A DNA stretch of 64,000 bases from Cryobacterium levicorallinum (GCF_004402405.1 NZ_SOFE01000014.1:124001-188000); one strand, 5' to 3'; positions 10,393 through 19,140 are shown, numbered from the stretch's first letter. Notes: a model not told the origin generated them from the sequence alone. A program made the numbers and translations.

Positions 10393-11417
10393 TTTCTCCC
10401 GTTCTTGCTCTGCAGCGTCTGAGCGGCGACCGCCGCAGCGATCAGAACGGCCACGACAACCTTTTTCCAGTCCGGTGCAACACCGATCATGATCAGGCCG
10501 GACTGCACGGTGAAGAGGATGAGGGCGCCGAGGATGGTGCCCATGATGCGGCCGACGCCACCCATGAGGGACGCGCCGCCGATGACGACAGCCGCGATGG
10601 CGTCGAGTTCACGGCCCGTTCCCGACGAGGGGGAACCTGCGCCGAGACGGATATAGACGTACATGCCGGCCAGGCCGGCCAGCGCACCGGACAGCGCGTA
10701 GACCATGGTGAGGTGTCGTTCCACGTTGATACCCGCTGCCCGTGCCGCAAAGGCATTCGAGCCGATGGCGTAGGTGTACAGACCAAAGCGGGCCTTGTGC
10801 AGGAACAGGCCCAGCACGGCAATGACGATGGCCACGAAGAGCACGGCCCAGGAGAGCGGATTCCAGGTCGGCGACATCGCGCTGATGAGAGTGAAGTCAT
10901 TGGCGCTGCCGATGGGGGCGCCCTTGGAAATGATGACCGAGAATCCGAGCGCCGCGCCCATCGTGGCCAGGGTAGCGATGAACGGCACGATTTTGAGCTT
11001 GTTGATCAGGAATGCGTTGACCAGACCGACGCCCAAACCGACGGCGACCGAGACCACGGTTCCGATCAGGAGCGGGCCGGCAGCATCCTGCCCCTTGACG
11101 GTCTGGTCCAGGCCGAGCACGTTGGCCATGGTCCAGGCCGAGATGACGCCGCTGAGTCCGATGGTGGCACCGACCGACAGGTCGATGCCACCGCTGATCA
11201 CCACAAAGGTTTGACCAACGGCAATCAGGGCAACGGAACCCCAGTCCGTGAGGACGTTATTGGCCGTCGCGACCGAAAAGAACTTCGGTTCGAGCACCGT
11301 GAACACGACGATCAGAATGATCATCACGCCCACCAGGATGGTGCTTTGATTGGCGGCCAGGGAGGAGAACCGTGACGAGAGCGCTGACTTCTGCACGCTC
11401 TGACTGACGTTGGTCAT
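10389..11417 (-). CDS. Sugar ABC transporter permease, CUT2 (RbsC/FrcC) type
   Basis: A 342-residue integral membrane protein with about ten hydrophobic segments. It carries the CUT2 permease signatures GGIDLSVGATIGLSG, the loop AAGINVERHLTMVYALSG, and GRELDAIAAVVIGGASLMGG near the C-terminus. It forms a homodimeric channel for the sugar delivered by the neighbouring binding protein. It lies between the binding-protein gene (40-base gap) and the ATPase gene (4-base overlap). Confidence 0.95.
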   Translation of the reverse strand: MTNVSQSVQKSALSSRFSSLAANQSTILVGVMIILIVVFTVLEPKFFSVATANNVLTDWGSVALIAVGQTFVVISGGIDLSVGATIGLSGVISAWTMANVLGLDQTVKGQDAAGPLLIGTVVSVAVGLGVGLVNAFLINKLKIVPFIATLATMGAALGFSVIISKGAPIGSANDFTLISAMSPTWNPLSWAVLFVAIVIAVLGLFLHKARFGLYTYAIGSNAFAARAAGINVERHLTMVYALSGALAGLAGMYVYIRLGAGSPSSGTGRELDAIAAVVIGGASLMGGVGRIMGTILGALILFTVQSGLIMIGVAPDWKKVVVAVLIAAAVAAQTLQSKNGRK

Positions 11418-11456
11418 GTATTTGCCTTTGTTTTCTACAGCTACCGGGAAGACGAC

Positions 11457-12470
11457 TTATTCAGTGGCGACGTAGGTGTACTTCGCGAAGTCGTCATCAG
11501 AGGTGCTGGAATCCAGGACTACGTTCGGAATGACAACCTCGTGCTCGGTCGACGTCTCACCGGTCTTGATGTACTCGACGAGCGTCTGAATGGCGAGGCG
11601 GGCTTCGGCGGCGGGATCCTGCGCGATGAGCGCGGTGAAAACGCCGGACTTGATCTTCGCGACGTTGTCGGGGTAAGCGTCGTAGCCGACGAGTCCAATG
11701 GTGCCTTCCAGGCCCTTGGATTCGAGGGCCGCAGCCGCACCCGAGGCGTTCGTGCCGTCAATGGCGAAAATGCCGGCCAGGTCAGGGAAGCGGGTGAGCC
11801 AGTTGTTCACGTTGGTCGCGGCCTTTTCCGGGTTGGACTCGGAGTACGCGACGTCAGCGATTTCAATGCCGGGATATTCGGCTTCGATCTGGGCCGTGAA
11901 GCCGTCGAGGCGGCTGACATTGGTGGTCGCGGTGGCGCTGGTGAGCCCGACGACAACCTGGTAGGTTCCGCCGTCTTCGTAGCCGATCTGGGTAGCGAGC
12001 GCGTCAGCGGCCTTGGCGCCGCCGTCGGCGTTGTCACCGGTGATGAATGACACGACGTCGGAGAGGTCGTCGACGTGGGTGTCTACGTTGACCACGGGGA
12101 TGCCGGCGGCAACGGCCTTGGAGACCGAGGACTGCAGGGCCGTCGGGTCGGTCGGGATGAGCACCAGGCCGGAGGGCTGCTGGGCCAGAACCGCGTCGAC
12201 GATCGGGATCTGGGTCTCGGCCGAGTAGTTCGCCGGGTCGCCCTGCCAGATGAGCGTGACGCCGAGCTTGGCGGCTTCTTCCTCTGCGCCGGCCTTCATC
12301 GCCTGGAAGAACGGGTCGGCCTCTGCGCCCATGACGAATGCAATGGTGATTTCATCCGCTGCCGCAGCACCGGTGGAATCGGTAGTGGCTGCGGTCGAGC
12401 AACCGGCCAGGGTCAGTGCGAATGCCGTCATTGCACCAACTGCTGCAATCGTTCGGAATGAGCGCCTCAT
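11457..12470 (-). CDS. Sugar-binding lipoprotein of a CUT2 ABC transporter
   Basis: A 337-residue periplasmic-binding-protein type I. The N-terminus is a lipoprotein signal (two arginines, hydrophobic core, lipobox LAGC), so it is tethered to the outer face of the membrane. The body has the ribose-binding-protein pattern, with IAFVMGAEADPFFQAMKAG and GIPVVNVDTHVDD. It captures the sugar and passes it to the permease. The frame is open further upstream, but ATG 12470 has an AAGGAGAC ribosome site and the correct signal peptide. It is the first gene of the operon, divergent from the LacI gene, with two palindromic operators between them. Confidence 0.95.
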   Translation of the reverse strand: MRRSFRTIAAVGAMTAFALTLAGCSTAATTDSTGAAAADEITIAFVMGAEADPFFQAMKAGAEEEAAKLGVTLIWQGDPANYSAETQIPIVDAVLAQQPSGLVLIPTDPTALQSSVSKAVAAGIPVVNVDTHVDDLSDVVSFITGDNADGGAKAADALATQIGYEDGGTYQVVVGLTSATATTNVSRLDGFTAQIEAEYPGIEIADVAYSESNPEKAATNVNNWLTRFPDLAGIFAIDGTNASGAAAALESKGLEGTIGLVGYDAYPDNVAKIKSGVFTALIAQDPAAEARLAIQTLVEYIKTGETSTEHEVVIPNVVLDSSTSDDDFAKYTYVATE

Positions 12471-12498
12471 GAATGTCTCCTTTGACTTACGTGACCAA

Positions 12499-12516
12499 TG
12501 CGAGATCGTTCTCGCA
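12499..12516. promoter_or_regulatory. Candidate LacI-family operator 1
   Basis: TGCGAGATCGTTCTCGCA is an 18-bp palindrome with one mismatch and a central CG, the usual form of LacI-family sites. It lies between the predicted -10 (TATAGT, minus strand, 12526-12531) and the start of the binding-protein gene, where a bound repressor would block transcription. Confidence 0.65.
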
Positions 12517-12553
12517 AACCTTGGTACTATATATTCCAATGGGAGAATGAGTA

Positions 12554-12581
12554 ATGCAACTCGAGTAGGTAACGGTTGCAT
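12554..12581. promoter_or_regulatory. Candidate operator 2: ATGCAAC-N14-GTTGCAT
   Basis: Perfect 7-bp inverted arms (12554-12560 and 12575-12581) lie between the divergent transporter and lacI-type genes, 22 bases before the regulator start. The position suits autoregulation or upstream control of the transporter promoter. The binding protein is inferred. Confidence 0.5.
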
Positions 12582-12602
12582 CACGTTTACAAAGGGGTCA
12601 CT

Positions 12603-13700
12603 GTGCGGGACGACGACGTCACGAAGCCAAGTCATCTGCCGACAATCGTCGACGTTGCCGCCGAGGCGGGTGTGTCCCGAGCCACGGCCTCGCGGGCGCT
12701 CGGCCGCTACGGCCGCACCTCGGCCTCCACCATCGCGCGGGTCGAGCAGGCGGCGGACGCGCTGGGTTACCGCCCGAACGAACTCGCCCGGGCGATGCGC
12801 GTCGGTGTCACCAAGACCATCGGTCTGGTCATCATCGCTGACTTCACGAATGCGTTTTTCGATCGCGCTACCAAGGCCATCGTGGACGAGGCCAAACTAC
12901 ACGGCTACCAGGTGCTCATTACCAACACCGATGAAGAAACCGCGATCGAGCGCCAAGCTATCGAGACCCTGCTCGAGAAACAGGTCGATGGGTTGATCGT
13001 GGTGCCGTCGCTGTCAGCGGGCTACGAGCATCTAAAGCCGGCTCAGCTCGGCGGCCGACCGATCGTGCTCATTGACCGCCGCCTGGACGACCCGCCGCTC
13101 ACCTCCATCACCACCGACGACTTCGCCGGCACCCGCGAAGCCGTGCGCCACGCCATTTCACTCGGCCATAAACGGCTGGGTTTTCTCATCTCGGCCTCGA
13201 GCGTCGAGGGCGTGACCGACCAGAGGCCAACCCATCTCATCTCGACCGTTCTGGACCGCACAGAAGGCTTTCTGCAGGGCGCCTCCGACGCCGGTATCCG
13301 TCGCAACAGCCAGCATTGGATCTTCTGTGAGGACAAGCCGAAGTCATCCGAGGCGGCCGTGGCGTCGCTCCTGGACCGACCGAACCCACCCACGATCATT
13401 TTCACGTCGAACAACGACATGGCTCTGGCCGTGCTGAAGATTGCCGGAAACCGGCGCCTCACCATCGGCCGGGACATCTCGCTCGTGACGGTCGACGACA
13501 GCCAGTGGGCGGCGGCAATAGTTCCCGGCATCACCGTGGTCGCCCGCCCGGTTGAAGAAATCGGCCAACTGGCCGTCACGAAGCTGCTGGCCGAAATCGC
13601 CGAGCCCGGCCAGCCCATCGAAGTCGTGGTGCTGCCAACCGAACTCATCACCCGCGATTCGGTGGCGAACCTGTACCTGCAGGACTACCGCGTCAGCTGA
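12603..13700 (+). CDS. LacI-family transcriptional regulator of the adjacent sugar transporter
   Basis: A 365-residue regulator. The LacI helix-turn-helix lies at about residues 13-60 (TIVDVAAEAGVSRATASRAL, hinge region RPNELARAM), followed by a sugar-binding core with ADFTNAFFD, VVPSLSAG and TSNNDMALAVL. It is expected to repress the divergent CUT2 operon and release DNA when the sugar or a derivative binds. An in-frame ATG lies 27 bases upstream at 12576, but GTG 12603 has a clear AAAGGGG ribosome site and gives the normal N-terminal length. The target is inferred from divergence and the palindromes between the genes. Confidence 0.9.
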   Translation: MRDDDVTKPSHLPTIVDVAAEAGVSRATASRALGRYGRTSASTIARVEQAADALGYRPNELARAMRVGVTKTIGLVIIADFTNAFFDRATKAIVDEAKLHGYQVLITNTDEETAIERQAIETLLEKQVDGLIVVPSLSAGYEHLKPAQLGGRPIVLIDRRLDDPPLTSITTDDFAGTREAVRHAISLGHKRLGFLISASSVEGVTDQRPTHLISTVLDRTEGFLQGASDAGIRRNSQHWIFCEDKPKSSEAAVASLLDRPNPPTIIFTSNNDMALAVLKIAGNRRLTIGRDISLVTVDDSQWAAAIVPGITVVARPVEEIGQLAVTKLLAEIAEPGQPIEVVVLPTELITRDSVANLYLQDYRVS

Positions 13701-13783
13701 CGTTCGCCCGAGCGGATGCCGACCCGACGGTCCCAGTATCAGCGCAGCATCCGTTCCTTACCGGCGGGCAGTAGATTGTGCAC

Positions 13784-15094
13784 ATGATCCACACTGTCGC
13801 CGGAGACGCAGCCACCACTCCAACGCGTGGCCGGGTGGTGGCCTGGGCGTTCTGGGACTGGGGATCAGCCGCGTTCAACGCCGTCGTCACGACCTTCGTC
13901 TTCACTGTGTACATCACCGGCGCGTCTTTCGGCGATGAAGACGTGATCAGCGCCCAGCTCGGCTGGGCCCTGGCCATCGCCGGCCTCGTCATTGCCGCAC
14001 TGGCCCCGATCACCGGGCAACGCTCCGACACTTCCGGCCGCCGCAAATTCTGGCTCGGCGTGAATACCTTCATCGTCGTCGCGCTGACCGCTTGCATGTT
14101 CTTCGTGCAGGCAAGCCCGAGCTACCTGCTGCTCGGACTGTTCCTGGTCGCGGCCGGCAACGTCTTCTTCGAATTCGCAGGCGTCAACTACAACGCCATG
14201 CTTGCGCAGGTGTCGACACCGCGCACTATCGGCAAGGTCAGCGGATTCGGCTGGGGCATGGGCTACCTCGGCGGCATCGTGCTGCTGCTCATCGTGTACT
14301 TCGGCTTTATCCAGCCCGAGGTCGGCCTGTTCGGGGTGACCGGCGACAACGGTCTCGCCGTGCGCGTCTCCATGTTGCTCGCAGCCGCCTGGTTCGGTCT
14401 CTTCGCGCTGCCCGTGCTCCTGCGGGTACCGGAGTATCGGGCGCCCAAGGCCGCCCGACGCGAAAAAGTCAGCTTCTTCCAAAGCTACGGGGTGCTCGGC
14501 CACGATATTGCCCGCCTCTGGAAGACCAGCCGCCAGGCGGTGTACTTTCTCATCGCGAGCGCGGTGTTCCGCGACGGCCTGGCCGGCGTGTTCACCTTCG
14601 GCGGTGTGCTCGCGGCATCCGTTTTCGGATTCTCGCCCGGCGAGGTCATCATTTTCGCCATCGCGGCCAATGTGGTCGCCGGCATCGCGACCATGAGTGT
14701 TGGCGCGCTCGACGACCGGCTCGGCGCGAAGCCCGTCATCATGACCGCCTTGGTCGGGCTTCTGGTCAGCGGCCTCCTGGTGTTTTTCCTGCACGACGGC
14801 GGGCAGATCGTGTTCTGGACGGCAGGGCTGGCCCTGTGCCTGTTCGTCGGCCCCGCCCAATCGGCCAGCCGCACCTTTCTGGCTCGGCTCATTCCCGTCG
14901 GCCGCGAGGGTGAAGTGTTCGGGCTCTACGCCACGACCGGTCGAGCCGTCAGCTTTCTCGCGCCGGCCGCCTTCGCGCTGTCGGTCACAATCTTCGGCGA
15001 GACCTACTGGGGCATCCTGGGCATCATGCTCGTGCTGCTCGTCGGCCTGCTACTGCTCATTCCGGTCTCGGCCAGGCAGCAGCATATCTCCTAG
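13784..15094 (+). CDS. MFS transporter, UMF1/Atg22-like
   Basis: A 436-residue protein with about twelve hydrophobic segments. The start FWDWGSAAFNAVVTTFVF, the loop TGQRSDTSGRRKFWL and GFGWGMGYLGG are typical of the UMF1 group, prokaryotic relatives of the yeast vacuole effluxer Atg22. It probably exports a small molecule by proton exchange; the substrate is unknown. ATG 13784 is preferred over the in-frame GTG at 13778 because a -10 box TAGATT (13772-13777) lies exactly six bases before it, the leaderless arrangement seen repeatedly in this window. The gene stands alone. Confidence 0.85.
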   Translation: MIHTVAGDAATTPTRGRVVAWAFWDWGSAAFNAVVTTFVFTVYITGASFGDEDVISAQLGWALAIAGLVIAALAPITGQRSDTSGRRKFWLGVNTFIVVALTACMFFVQASPSYLLLGLFLVAAGNVFFEFAGVNYNAMLAQVSTPRTIGKVSGFGWGMGYLGGIVLLLIVYFGFIQPEVGLFGVTGDNGLAVRVSMLLAAAWFGLFALPVLLRVPEYRAPKAARREKVSFFQSYGVLGHDIARLWKTSRQAVYFLIASAVFRDGLAGVFTFGGVLAASVFGFSPGEVIIFAIAANVVAGIATMSVGALDDRLGAKPVIMTALVGLLVSGLLVFFLHDGGQIVFWTAGLALCLFVGPAQSASRTFLARLIPVGREGEVFGLYATTGRAVSFLAPAAFALSVTIFGETYWGILGIMLVLLVGLLLLIPVSARQQHIS

Positions 15095-15182
15095 CCGGAC
15101 GCCAGCCCGTCCTTGCCTGAGCATCTACTGAATTGCGGCTGTTCCCTCGCCCAGGGCGCGCAGGCCGGTCAGACTGAAGAGC

Positions 15183-15983
15183 ATGACTCTTACCCAGCTC
15201 CAGAAGGCCGAACTCCTGCTCTCGCTGCACGTGCCCGGCGAGCCCCTCATCGTCACCAACGTGTGGGATGCCATTACCGCCAAGATCGTGGCCGATGCGC
15301 CCGGCGTGAAGGCCCTCGCCACCGCGAGCCACTCCATCTCGAACGTGCGCGGCCTGCCAGACGGCGAAGGCCTCTCGCTCGACGAGGCCATTCTCGCCGC
15401 CACGATCATCGCCCGCGCCGTCGACCTGCCGGTCTCTGCCGACTTCGAGAAGGGCTACGCACCGGATGTTGCCGGCGTGACCCGCAACGTGCGTCGCCTG
15501 ATCGAGGAATCCGGCATCGTGGGCATCAACATCGAGGACTCGGTCGGCGCCGCGAAGGCCCCGCAGTTCGACATCGAGACCGCCACTGCCCGCGTGGCCG
15601 CCGCGAGAGCCGGCGCCGAGCAGACCGGCATTCCCGTCGTCATCAACGCCCGCGTCGACACCCTGGCCGGCGGCGGCGACTGGGACGAAGCCGTCGCCCG
15701 CGCCAACGCCTACCTCGGCGCCGGCGCTGACGTCATCTTCTTCCTCGGCCTGACCGACGAGGACAAGGTGGCCCGCGCGATCGAGCAGGTTAACGGCAAA
15801 ATATCGGTGATCGGTGCGCCCGGACTCGTTCCGCTGAAGCGCCTAGCCGAACTCGGCATCAGCCGAGTCAGTTTCGGCCCGGGCACCCTCGGCCTCACCC
15901 TCGCAGCACTGCAGGCCGCGGCCACGAACCTCACCGCCCTCGGCGACTACCCGGCCGACCTCGGGTTCAAGTTCACCCTCTAA
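15183..15983 (+). CDS. Isocitrate lyase/phosphoenolpyruvate mutase family enzyme
   Basis: A 266-residue TIM-barrel protein of the PEP mutase/isocitrate lyase superfamily. It has VWDAITAKI near the N-terminus, the Mg-binding SADFEKGY, GINIEDS, and NARVDTL in order, with GAPGLVPLKRLAELGISRVSFGP at the end. Family members form or cleave C-C or P-C bonds next to a carboxylate (PEP mutase, oxaloacetate hydrolase, methylisocitrate lyase). The KKCGH loop of true isocitrate lyases is absent, so the reaction is open. A CAGACT box lies seven bases before the ATG and could be the -10 of a leaderless mRNA. It converges on the next gene at a hairpin. Confidence 0.87.
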   Translation: MTLTQLQKAELLLSLHVPGEPLIVTNVWDAITAKIVADAPGVKALATASHSISNVRGLPDGEGLSLDEAILAATIIARAVDLPVSADFEKGYAPDVAGVTRNVRRLIEESGIVGINIEDSVGAAKAPQFDIETATARVAAARAGAEQTGIPVVINARVDTLAGGGDWDEAVARANAYLGAGADVIFFLGLTDEDKVARAIEQVNGKISVIGAPGLVPLKRLAELGISRVSFGPGTLGLTLAALQAAATNLTALGDYPADLGFKFTL

Positions 15984-15997
15984 GCCACCCAGACACC

Positions 15998-16039
15998 GAG
16001 GCCATCAGCATCCGTTTCTCAGCGGATGCGGGTGGCCTC
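15998..16039. terminator. Bidirectional terminator hairpin overlapping a stop codon
   Basis: A 17-bp stem with two imperfect positions (15998-16014 with 16023-16039) and an 8-base loop lies between convergent genes and includes the last codons of the minus-strand gene. The upper stem contains the window's common octamer GCGGATGC paired with its complement. Confidence 0.6.
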
Positions 16040-16540
16040 ATTGTGTTCGACGAGTTGCCAGGTCGCGCCCTCATCGGCGGAGACCCACCCCTCCCACTTG
16101 TAGCTGTCGGGGGTGATGGCGGTGAAATTCCAGCGGATCGGGCGGCCGTCCGTGCGGGTGCCCTCCTGCCGAACTCCATGCCGGTATGGGGTGGCCACGA
16201 GCTGGCAGTATTCGCCCAGCGCCGGGGCGAAGTAGCTCACGCGCCAGGCTCCGGCGAACGGGTCGTAGACGCGCACGGTAGTGGCGACGGTTTCAAATCC
16301 AGACGGATGTGTCGTGCTCGCAACGACCTCGACGTCTTGCACGGCCCGACCGTCGAGGATGAATTCGACCATCCAGACGAAGTCACGTTCGATCCACTCT
16401 CCGGTGGTCTCGTCGAGGCGGGTACCCTTGGCGGCCCAGGATCCGACCATCTGGCCGAAGCGGTGCATGCGCCCCGGATACTCTGGCGTGGGGCCGTGCG
16501 CGATCAGCGCCTCGTCGAATCGGGTCGGCATGGAGGTCAT
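16019..16540 (-). CDS. Hypothetical protein, possible lipocalin-like fold
   Basis: A 173-residue soluble protein that I cannot assign. It is rich in aromatic residues and alternating beta-strand patterns (MVGSWAAKGTRL, WRVSYFAPALGEYCQLV, DSYKWEGWVSADEG), similar in style to DUF1579-type lipocalin-like barrels. It has no signal peptide or membrane segment. ATG 16540 is supported by a -10 box TAAAAT (16547-16552) exactly six bases upstream, a leaderless layout. Another ATG lies three codons later. The gene stands alone between the PEP-mutase-family gene (convergent) and dcd. Confidence 0.7.
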   Translation of the reverse strand: MTSMPTRFDEALIAHGPTPEYPGRMHRFGQMVGSWAAKGTRLDETTGEWIERDFVWMVEFILDGRAVQDVEVVASTTHPSGFETVATTVRVYDPFAGAWRVSYFAPALGEYCQLVATPYRHGVRQEGTRTDGRPIRWNFTAITPDSYKWEGWVSADEGATWQLVEHNEATRIR

Positions 16541-16625
16541 ACTCAGATTTTACCCGACGCGTGGTTACGTTCGACGTATTACGTTTGCTCGGCCCGCGGG
16601 CAGCCGCTGGTGTTGGAAGGCTGCG

Positions 16626-17207
16626 TCAGCGGTCGATGACCGTGCGGTGAAAGTTTTGGAACGAGCGTGACGCCGTCGGGCCGCGCTGGCCCTGGTAGCG
16701 GGAGCCGTATTCGTTCGAGCCGTAGGGCTTCTCGGCCGGGGAGCTGAGCTGAAAGAAGCACAGCTGGCCAATCTTCATTCCGGGCCAGAGCTTGATCGGC
16801 AGCGTCGCAACGTTGCTGAGCTCGAGCGTGACATGGCCCGAAAAGCCGGGGTCGATGAACCCAGCCGTGGAGTGGGTCAGCAGACCGAGACGTCCGAGCG
16901 AGCTCTTGCCCTCGAGCCGGGCGGCAATGTCGTCTGGCAGGGTCACCTGCTCGTAGGTGGCGCCGAGCACGAATTCGCCCGGGTGCAGAATGAACGGCTC
17001 GTCGGGCTTGGTCTCGATCAGGCGGGTCAGCTCTGGCTGGTCCTCGGCCGGATCGATGTAGGCGTACTTGTGGTTGTCGAATAGCCGAAACAGGCGGTCG
17101 AGGCGCACATCAATGCTCGATGGCTGGATCATTGCGGGGTCGAGCGGCTCCAAACCGATTCGTCCAGCGTCGAGTTCAGCCTTGATATCGCGATCTGAGA
17201 GCAGCAC
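16626..17207 (-). CDS. dcd: dCTP deaminase
   Basis: A 193-residue member of the dCTP deaminase/dUTPase family. Motifs include [11 protein letters not shown], the substrate loop [11 protein letters not shown], and HVTLELSN with the catalytic glutamate. It converts dCTP to dUTP (or to dUMP in bifunctional actinobacterial forms) for thymidylate synthesis. The trimeric C-terminal tail is present ([13 protein letters not shown]). The GTG start at 17207 is preceded at six bases by a -10 box TAGGCT (17214-17219), so the mRNA is probably leaderless. A tRNA-Gly gene starts on the other strand 72 bases away. Confidence 0.96.
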   Translation of the reverse strand: MLLSDRDIKAELDAGRIGLEPLDPAMIQPSSIDVRLDRLFRLFDNHKYAYIDPAEDQPELTRLIETKPDEPFILHPGEFVLGATYEQVTLPDDIAARLEGKSSLGRLGLLTHSTAGFIDPGFSGHVTLELSNVATLPIKLWPGMKIGQLCFFQLSSPAEKPYGSNEYGSRYQGQRGPTASRSFQNFHRTVIDR

Positions 17208-17278
17208 GGTGCCAGCCTAGCCGCGCTGGGTTGATATGCTGGCACGGTTCCGATTGTTGTCCACTCACGGTCGGGCGC

Positions 17279-17349
17279 GCGGATGTAGTTCAATGGTAGA
17301 ACTTCAGCTTCCCAAGCTGATAGCGCGGGTTCGATTCCCGTCATCCGCT
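17279..17349 (+). tRNA. tRNA-Gly (anticodon CCC)
   Basis: A 71-nt cloverleaf. The acceptor stem GCGGATG pairs perfectly with CATCCGC. The D arm is GTTC/GAAC. The anticodon stem TCAGC/GCTGA holds the loop TTCCCAA (anticodon CCC, reading GGG). The variable loop has 4 bases and the T arm is GCGGG/CCCGT with loop TTCGATT. The discriminator base is T, and CCA is not encoded. Confidence 0.96.
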
Positions 17350-17373
17350 CCGAATAAGCACCGTCACGTTCTC

Positions 17374-17427
17374 AGTGGACAACTTCGTGTGGTGCAACCG
17401 GACTGTGACCACCCAAAGTTGTCCAGT
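17374..17427. repeat. Imperfect 20-bp inverted repeat downstream of tRNA-Gly
   Basis: Arms 17374-17393 and 17408-17427 match at 17 of 20 positions around a 14-base spacer. There is no U-tract, so a simple terminator is not certain. The arm's outer 9 bases (AGTGGACAA) also occur inverted at 17257-17265, upstream of the tRNA, so the tRNA lies between inverted copies. The 312-base gap to the next gene shows no convincing coding sequence or promoter apart from this repeat. Confidence 0.6.
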
Positions 17428-17661
17428 CAGCGACGAGGTTGGTCGGCACCCACGTCGTGCAGAAAGTACGCCCCGAGCGTCGTCACCAGGCCACCTCGCC
17501 GGCCCGAAAACGACAGGCCGGGCATGGGCGTTCGAGTACCCAGCTCCAGTCAGACGTGTCAGGAACGATAGGCATGGTTTCATGGTAACGCCCGCACTTC
17601 GCGGCGCTGCGGGCTCATCGTCATGGTGCGCCCGCTAGCGTGGAATAAATCAAGGAGACAG

Positions 17662-18525
17662 ATGACGGTACTCATTGCCGGATGCGGCGACCTCGGCACC
17701 GAGGTTGGCCTGCGGTTCGCGCGGCTGGGGCACACTGTGGTCGGGCTGCGGCGCAACGCACGCCTGCTCCCCCCAGAAATCACCGGCCAGTCCATCGACC
17801 TGAGCGTCGAGAAGCCAACCATCCCGCCAGACACCGAGTTCGTGGTCGTCGCGATCTCGGCCGGCAGCCCCACGGCCCTGGCCTATCGCACCACCTACCT
17901 TGACGGCCTGCGCAACCTGCTCGACGCGCTCAATGAGGCACAGGTCACGCCGCGCCGCGTGCTGCTGGTCTCGTCGACGGCGGTCTACGACGTCAACGAC
18001 GGCAGCCGGGTCGACGAGCAGACGCCGGCGAATCCGAAACCGGGCACCGATTCAATCGTGCTCGATGCCGAACGGATGCTCCACTCCAGACTCCCCGCCG
18101 CCACCGTTCTGCGCCTGGCCGGCATTTACGGCCCCGGCCGTGAACGACTGATCGCCCAGGTACGCGCGGGTGCCGGGCTCTCCGCCCAGTCACGCCACAC
18201 CAACCGCATCCACCGGGACGACGCAGCCGCCGCGATCGTTCACCTGCTGCTGCGTTCTGAGCAACCGGCGCCGCTCTATCTCGGCGTCGACAATGAGCCA
18301 GTGCGCAGTGACGAGGTGCTGACCTTTCTCGCTGCCGAGCTCGGCCTGCCCGAACCGGCGCTGAACGAGTCGGACCAGCCGACGCGCACCCGCGAAAGCC
18401 AAAGAGGCGGCGACAAGCTACTGAGCAACCAGCTTCTGCGCGATACCGGCTTCATCTTCAGCTACCCCACCTACCGGGAAGGCTACCGGGCCATGCTGGC
18501 CGGGCGCGGAATCCGCCACCCCTAA
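17662..18525 (+). CDS. NAD(P)-dependent epimerase/dehydratase-like SDR protein (YeeZ-like)
   Basis: A 287-residue extended short-chain dehydrogenase. The nucleotide loop near the N-terminus is the atypical GCGDLGTEVG, close to that of YeeZ-type proteins rather than GxxGxxG. LVSSTAVYDVN and LRLAGIYGPGR resemble the catalytic Ser and YxxxK regions, but no clear YxxxK is present, so catalysis is uncertain. The frame is open upstream to 17623. ATG 17662 is chosen for its AAGGAGACAG ribosome site and the N-terminal Rossmann strand (MTVLIAGCGDLG). It stands alone and ends just before the convergent MarR gene. Confidence 0.82.
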   Translation: MTVLIAGCGDLGTEVGLRFARLGHTVVGLRRNARLLPPEITGQSIDLSVEKPTIPPDTEFVVVAISAGSPTALAYRTTYLDGLRNLLDALNEAQVTPRRVLLVSSTAVYDVNDGSRVDEQTPANPKPGTDSIVLDAERMLHSRLPAATVLRLAGIYGPGRERLIAQVRAGAGLSAQSRHTNRIHRDDAAAAIVHLLLRSEQPAPLYLGVDNEPVRSDEVLTFLAAELGLPEPALNESDQPTRTRESQRGGDKLLSNQLLRDTGFIFSYPTYREGYRAMLAGRGIRHP

Positions 18526-18546
18526 CGGTGGCCCAGGCGGTCATAC

Positions 18547-19014
18547 TCAGGCGGTCAGGCTCAGATCGGCGTCCGATCCCACGGTCAACGCCATCGCGGA
18601 CAGCATGGCGCCCAGCCGTGCTTGGTCCTCCGGGCTCACGTCGCGCACGGAGTGAGTGATGAGCGCCTCGAAATCGTCGTAGATTTTCTGCGTGATCTGC
18701 TCCGCGGCCGGTGTCAAGGTCAAGAGCAGACTCCGTCGATCGTGCGGGTGAGCCACCCGAACCAGCAGTTGCAAGGCCACGAGTCGATTCGAGATCGCGG
18801 TCACTGCACCGGTCGTCATTTCCATCGATTCCGCGAGCAATTTCGGGGTAATGCTGCCCGCTTCGGCAACGCGAGCCACGGCGCGCAGCTCGCTCCCGGT
18901 CAGACCGCTCTCGGTCGCGACCCGGTTTCGATTCCGATCCATGGCGCGCAGAAAAGCTAAAGCGGATGCCGACAAGGCGTCCGGGGTGCGTCCGGAACTG
19001 TCCCGACCATACAT
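18547..19014 (-). CDS. MarR-family transcriptional regulator
   Basis: A 155-residue winged helix-turn-helix protein. The recognition helix region is LLAESMEMTTGAVTAISNRL and the wing is VRVAHPHDRRSLLLTLT with the conserved Asp-Arg. Dimerisation helices flank it. MarR proteins usually repress nearby genes and respond to small aromatic or oxidising signals. The ATG follows AGGAGAACGA. The divergent AT-rich promoter region at 19100-19170 contains the palindrome TTTACT-N6-AGTAAA, a likely operator. The likely target is the 95-residue gene at 19273 and its own gene (inference). Confidence 0.9.
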   Translation of the reverse strand: MYGRDSSGRTPDALSASALAFLRAMDRNRNRVATESGLTGSELRAVARVAEAGSITPKLLAESMEMTTGAVTAISNRLVALQLLVRVAHPHDRRSLLLTLTPAAEQITQKIYDDFEALITHSVRDVSPEDQARLGAMLSAMALTVGSDADLSLTA

Positions 19015-19140
19015 TCGTTCTCCTGACCTCTGGTCTGTTGGTTTCGCCCAACTTCAGGCTCGCAAAATTGCCCGTGAGGGCATTCTGTTCTGTCAGTGTA
19101 GCCGCTAGATCAATTACTAAGTTTCTTAACTCTTAAATAG

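Noticed and set aside
17341-17583. Short open frames in the gap after tRNA-Gly
   Set aside because: They cross the inverted repeat, have no ribosome sites, and both strands are equally open, as expected by chance in GC-rich DNA.
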